Shown piece by piece: positions 59,204 through 64,000 of a DNA stretch of 64,000 nt. The DNA is taken from NCBI GenBank assembly GCA_964421865.1, contig CAYQZH010000001.1:9208-73207 (forward strand). The letters run 5' to 3'. The notes below the pieces were generated by a model. That model ran no database searches. It saw only the letters and a program-made list of their open reading frames with translations, and had not been told where the DNA came from. Numbering within the stretch: position 1 is the first letter of the stretch; each line of letters opens with the position of its first letter. The translations under genes were made by a program, and so were the position numbers. The stretch comes from SBAX01 sp964421865. Lineage in GTDB: Bacteria; Planctomycetota; Phycisphaerae; UBA1845.

Positions 59204-60712
59204 TCACGGCGCGGACGGCGAAGTCACTACGGTGGTCGCTGAGGCGGAGCGGCTGCGGGCGAGCAAGTCGATGTTCTTTCGTACCGCTTCCGGTGAGAAG
59301 CTTATGATGAGCCGATCGTCCGCGACGGCGAGCGCCGGGCCTGCGATCCCAAAGTAAAGGTACCACACGCCGTCCGCGTCGCGGCGAAGCTGGATCGACG
59401 CTTCCTTGGCCAGTTCGACCTGGGCTGCGTCCAGCACGCGGTCCAGGTTGCGACGGACGGTCGCGGGGTCGTCCACCGGGATCATCCGCGTCCAGGCGAA
59501 GGGAAGTCGAAGGGCGTATTGCGGGTAATCGTGGATGACCATCGGCTCACGCAAGTGGGCGAGGATGTCCGCGTCGATGGACACGCCCGCCCGCTCTTGC
59601 AACCGCTCCCAAAACTCGCGGCTCTTTCGCTCGGCCTGGGGACTCCTCGTACTGAGGTACGCTTTGGACACGGTGTTGATTAGGGCGCGGGGTTCCACAT
59701 CGAGGACGATAAACCAGGTCGCCTCGTCGGGGATCACGCCCGGCGGGAGGCCGGCGTCGGCGTCGCGGGTGATGGGCGCCCATTCGTCACGGTCGCCGCG
59801 ACGCAGAAACGCACCGGCGGCGATGGCGCGGCCGCGTCGCCCCAGGGTCCACAATCCCCGATCGACCCCGGTCAGAAATAGGGTTTCTTGCACCCGTTCG
59901 ATCTTGGAAACGAGTAAATCATCGGCTGCGGCACGGGCGGCGTCGAAGCGAATCTGACCGGCCAGCGACGCGGCAGACCCGCCGGCAGTTTCCCATGCTT
60001 TGCTGAACCACGCGTCGTCCGCCAGGCTCAACGTACGGTCGGCCATCGTCGCCACGATGCGCTCGAAGCTGCCCGCTCCCATCGCGACGACATAGTGGTC
60101 CCCCACCGCTCCCCAGGTCAGCTCGACCCAATCGGGGAGGCGGTTGTCGCGCAGAGTAAACACCGCGGCGCCGTCGCGCTCGCGGCGGGAGAGAGTCGAG
60201 TTCTCGCTGTTCGTGTAGCTGCTCAGGAGGTGCTGAATGCGTTGCTCGATGCGGGTGTTGGCGCCGTTGGTGCGGAGGATGAGGGCCGCGTGAAGCCCGG
60301 CCAGTTGGTGTCCGCCGTCCGGACGCGGCGCAGCTCGGAAGTCCAGCAGCACTCCCGCGTGCGGGTAGTCGAGCAACTCCGAAATCGCGGCGAACTCGTC
60401 AACCCATATCCGCGTTCGCTTGCTGAGTGCGGATAGAAGGCCGAAGTCCTGGGCACGCTCGATCACGAACGCGGCCAACCCCAACGAGGAGGCCGCACGA
60501 CCGCCTGGCGCATCGGAATCGGAACCGGCTACAAAGTAGGAGGCGACGGCGTCTTTCGGAACCGCCTGGGTCAGCGACTCCGGCACCGAGCCGAGCGCGA
60601 CGCTGGGCGGGACGACGATCGCTACGGCGATCAGGCTCGGCCATCGTCGCCACCGGCTTGTCCTGAGCCTCGAAGGACTCGAAGGAACTGCTATTCTGGG
60701 GAATCTGTTCAT
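59204..60712 (-). CDS. Secreted DUF3352-like hypothetical protein
   Basis: 502 residues with a basic N-terminus and signal (LIAVAIVVPPSVALG), cleaved before S-V-P-E-S-L. Blocks such as AVPKDAVASYFVAGSDSDAP, GDHYVVAMGAGSFERIVATM and DDRLIISFSPEAVRKNIDLL resemble DUF3352 and related planctomycete-type secreted proteins of unknown function. No catalytic motif was seen. Diverges from the histidine kinase gene (about 98 bases between the starts). Starts at the ATG beginning MNRFPRIAVPSSPSR. Confidence 0.7.
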   Translation of the reverse strand: MNRFPRIAVPSSPSRLRTSRWRRWPSLIAVAIVVPPSVALGSVPESLTQAVPKDAVASYFVAGSDSDAPGGRAASSLGLAAFVIERAQDFGLLSALSKRTRIWVDEFAAISELLDYPHAGVLLDFRAAPRPDGGHQLAGLHAALILRTNGANTRIEQRIQHLLSSYTNSENSTLSRRERDGAAVFTLRDNRLPDWVELTWGAVGDHYVVAMGAGSFERIVATMADRTLSLADDAWFSKAWETAGGSAASLAGQIRFDAARAAADDLLVSKIERVQETLFLTGVDRGLWTLGRRGRAIAAGAFLRRGDRDEWAPITRDADAGLPPGVIPDEATWFIVLDVEPRALINTVSKAYLSTRSPQAERKSREFWERLQERAGVSIDADILAHLREPMVIHDYPQYALRLPFAWTRMIPVDDPATVRRNLDRVLDAAQVELAKEASIQLRRDADGVWYLYFGIAGPALAVADDRLIISFSPEAVRKNIDLLARSRSASATTVVTSPSAP

Positions 60713-60810
60713 TTCGGGGTATTGTACCGGCCTGGGACGGGCGACGGGGCCGGGGGCGGGTCGAATCTTGTGCAGTCAACGCCGACGCCGAATTGGGGTA
60801 CACTGCAACC

Positions 60811-62361
60811 ATGCCCCGGCGAATCCGGTTTCGGGTATCCCTGGCCCGTAAGATCAGCCTGCTATTCGGCGCGGCGGTTCTACTCACCATCGCGGCCACG
60901 CTGCTATTCCCGTGGTTACACATGACGGCGCTGAATGAGCAATCCATGCTCTGGCAGGCGAAGCGTGTGGCCGCCGCAGCGTACCTCGCCGCGGACCTCC
61001 ACCAGCCGGATTGGCGGATGACGGAGCAAGAACTTGGTCGGGAGTGGCCCGATTTGGTACGGGAGTTGGGGGCGCTTCCGCATCAACGACCGCGTCTGGT
61101 CCCCATCGGGAGCGAGGGACCGGGGTTCCAGGCGGACGCCATCGAACGCCTCATCCGCAATCCTGGGCAGCAATCCTACTGGCGGATTCAAGACGAAGGC
61201 CGGATGTTCCGGTTCGCCATGGCCGTCCGCGGCGCCGCCGTCGATCCCCATCCCGATGTGCTCCACGGAATCATCGACGTGGCCTTGCCCATCGCCCAGG
61301 ACGAGGGGGTGTGGAATTCCGTGGTGACGGCGCTGGCCGGGGCGAGCGGCGCGGTGCTGGCGATCCTCGCGTTCTACATGATCGCGCAGCGGATTGTGCT
61401 CTCGCCGGTGACGAGCTTGCGAAGGGCCGCCGAGCAGGTTGCGACCGGGGACATCGGCGTCCGCTCCGCGATCACCACGGGGGACGAGTTCGAGGAGCTG
61501 TCGGACGCCTTCAACGACATGCTCGCGCACCTCAAGGCCGCCCAGGACGAGCAGCGTACGATCAACCGTTCGCTGGATATCAAGCTCGGCGAACTGGCCG
61601 AAACCAACGTCGCCTTGTACGAGTCGAACCGGCTGAAGAGCGAGTTTCTCGCCAACGTCACGCATGAACTCCGCACGCCGTTGGTGTCGATCATCGGCTT
61701 CGCCGAGCTGCTCCGCGACGCGGTGCAAACCCCGGAGGTGGACTCCCAGCGCCTGGGACGGTACTCGGAAAACATCCTGACCAGCGGGCGGAGTCTGTTG
61801 GAAATCATCAATGACCTGCTGGACCTGGCCAAGGTCGAGGCGGGCAAGCTCGAGCTGCACGTCTCCGAGTTCTCGATCGCGGAACTGTGCACGGACCTGA
61901 TGGACTTCGTCCGCCCGCTGGCCGACAAGCGGAACCAGACGCTGGACGCGCGGCTGGCGGCGGACCTCCCCCGCTGTCGAAGCGACTCCGGCAAAATCAA
62001 GCAAATCCTCTACAACCTGCTGAGCAACGCGGTGAAGTTTACGCCGACCGGCGGGGCCGTCTCGCTCAACGTCGACCGCGACGGCGACCAGGGCGTCCGA
62101 TTGATCGTTCGCGACACCGGACCGGGCATCCCCACATCGCAGCGTCAGGCCATCTTCGAGAAGTTTCACCAACTGGATTCCTCGGAGACCCGCGAGCACG
62201 CGGGGACCGGACTCGGTCTGGCGATCACCAAGGACCTGGTTCAGATACTGGGGGGAACCATCGAGTTGGAAAGCACGCCGGGTGAGGGTGCGGCCTTCAT
62301 CGTCGTGCTGCCGATTCACACCGAGCGCGCCGTTCCTCGCCCGCCGATCCGGCTGACGTAG
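60811..62361 (+). CDS. Membrane sensor histidine kinase (HAMP-HisKA-HATPase)
   Basis: 516 residues from the ATG at 60811; the frame is open from a TTG at 60793. A first membrane helix (ISLLFGAAVLLTIAATLLF), a periplasmic region of about 150 residues, a second helix (VVTALAGASGAVLAILAFYM), a HAMP linker (SLRRAAEQVATGDIGVRSAI), HisKA with phospho-acceptor His285 (VTHELRTPL), and a HATPase with N box NLLSNAVKFTPTGG, DTGPGIP and GTGLGLAITKDL. No partner response regulator is adjacent. The extracellular ligand is unknown. Confidence 0.95.
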   Translation: MPRRIRFRVSLARKISLLFGAAVLLTIAATLLFPWLHMTALNEQSMLWQAKRVAAAAYLAADLHQPDWRMTEQELGREWPDLVRELGALPHQRPRLVPIGSEGPGFQADAIERLIRNPGQQSYWRIQDEGRMFRFAMAVRGAAVDPHPDVLHGIIDVALPIAQDEGVWNSVVTALAGASGAVLAILAFYMIAQRIVLSPVTSLRRAAEQVATGDIGVRSAITTGDEFEELSDAFNDMLAHLKAAQDEQRTINRSLDIKLGELAETNVALYESNRLKSEFLANVTHELRTPLVSIIGFAELLRDAVQTPEVDSQRLGRYSENILTSGRSLLEIINDLLDLAKVEAGKLELHVSEFSIAELCTDLMDFVRPLADKRNQTLDARLAADLPRCRSDSGKIKQILYNLLSNAVKFTPTGGAVSLNVDRDGDQGVRLIVRDTGPGIPTSQRQAIFEKFHQLDSSETREHAGTGLGLAITKDLVQILGGTIELESTPGEGAAFIVVLPIHTERAVPRPPIRLT

Positions 62362-62754
62362 TGCTGGAAACCAGCCAAAACTTTGGGTGGCATGGCCAAG
62401 CGCAGCGCCGCCATGCCGAACATGACATGCCGGCACCCAACTCCGTTGGGCTTGGGCACGCCACCCAGAACCGAGAGTGCAAGCTGCGTCAAAGCACCAG
62501 GCGGTGGTTGGAAAAAACCCGCCGGCGCGCCTAGGATCATCAGGCGGCGGATCGCGGCGAACGCGGTGCCGTTGCATGGCCCGCGGAATTCGGATAGCCT
62601 GGGGTGTGAGGATGGGAGAGCTGCGGTCGCCGACGGGGTGGCTCCGCGATAATCTGTTTCAGCGTGCGCATCGATCGTGACGATATGAGGGCGTATTTCC
62701 ACCGGTAAAGAACCGGGGCCCCTGGGAACGCAAGGACGCTGGTAGGAGCAGGGT
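62362..62754. other. Intergenic region between histidine kinase and clpX
   Basis: 393 bases; the first 100 hold an inverted repeat element (62385-62466). After it a GATAAT at 62648-62653 may be a -10 for clpX, about 100 bases before its ATG, but the -35 is poor. No gene was seen. Confidence 0.45.
62385..62466. repeat. Imperfect inverted repeat element
   Basis: GGGTGGCATGGCCAAGC (62385-62401) pairs with GCTTGGGCACGCCACCC (62450-62466), 15 of 17 bases. Inside are a GGCATGGC/GCCATGCC hairpin (62389-62417) and a CCCAAC/GTTGGG hairpin (62436-62450). Such GGTGGC...GCCACC elements are common in planctomycete intergenic regions (from general knowledge), and only one copy is in this window. Confidence 0.6.

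Positions 62755-64000
<1,246 letters not shown>

Noticed and set aside
60916..62577. A 553-codon open frame on minus opposite the histidine kinase
   Set aside because: Fully antisense to a gene with all kinase motifs; no domain or ribosome site.

Overview
The window is a GC-rich (clearly above 60% by eye) scaffold that I would assign to the Planctomycetota or a neighbouring PVC lineage. The reasons are mixed. It carries an LptD-type outer-membrane protein, proteins with thrombospondin type 3 and DUF4215 repeats, IPTL-CTERM-like tails, small secreted lipoproteins, and short palindromic repeats built on GTCCCGTAGGGAC and CCCAGCGTT. This is an inference from gene content; there is no rRNA or other phylogenetic marker apart from clpX. 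Two runs of exactly 100 N (29246-29345 and 43917-44016) show it is a draft scaffold, and both look like assembly breaks rather than missing sequence.

Region 1 (1-31277, all minus strand) is a complete type VI secretion system. In transcription order it reads: a coiled-coil protein, tssJ-like lipoprotein, tssK, tssL, tssM, tagF, tssA, tssB, tssC, hcp, tssE, tssF, tssG, clpV and vgrG. A cargo island follows: LysM/peptidoglycan-binding protein, a caspase-like candidate effector, a beta-propeller-like protein, a truncated PAAR duplicate, a second LysM/peptidoglycan-binding protein, a protein with a DUF5675/L,D-transpeptidase-like H..GN...GC motif, and a PAAR-LysM spike protein cut by the window edge. 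VgrG, both LysM proteins and the PAAR protein carry similar short beta-rich (transthyretin/Ig-like) modules that may act as cargo adaptors.

Region 2 (31384-37254, plus) is divergent from the T6SS and encodes a giant membrane protein. It has an N-terminal degenerate protein-kinase fold (HRD, catalytic Lys and Asn lost, DFG kept), one membrane segment near residue 1120, and about 800 residues probably outside the cytoplasm. Position suggests a T6SS regulator or anchor, by analogy with PpkA.

Region 3 (37354-46721, plus) holds exported proteins: a short operon of a small lipoprotein, a small secreted protein, a TPR/beta-barrel outer-membrane protein and a FecR-like protein; then a DUF4215-repeat lipoprotein interrupted by the second gap; then a thrombospondin-3-repeat protein with a C-terminal anchor.

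Region 4 (46757-55689) has a doubtful lipoprotein and a macro-domain-like protein on minus. On plus it has a GAF/sigma-54 activator, a NusG-family gene broken by a frameshift and a stop, and two tandem paralogues in which an IPTL-CTERM-like tail sits in the middle of the protein, the second carrying a subtilisin domain.

Region 5 (55768-64000) is closer to core genome: lptD (minus), a candidate small RNA (plus), a secreted DUF3352-like protein (minus), a membrane histidine kinase (plus) and clpX (plus, running off the window). No tRNA, rRNA, CRISPR array, transposase or integrase was recognised.
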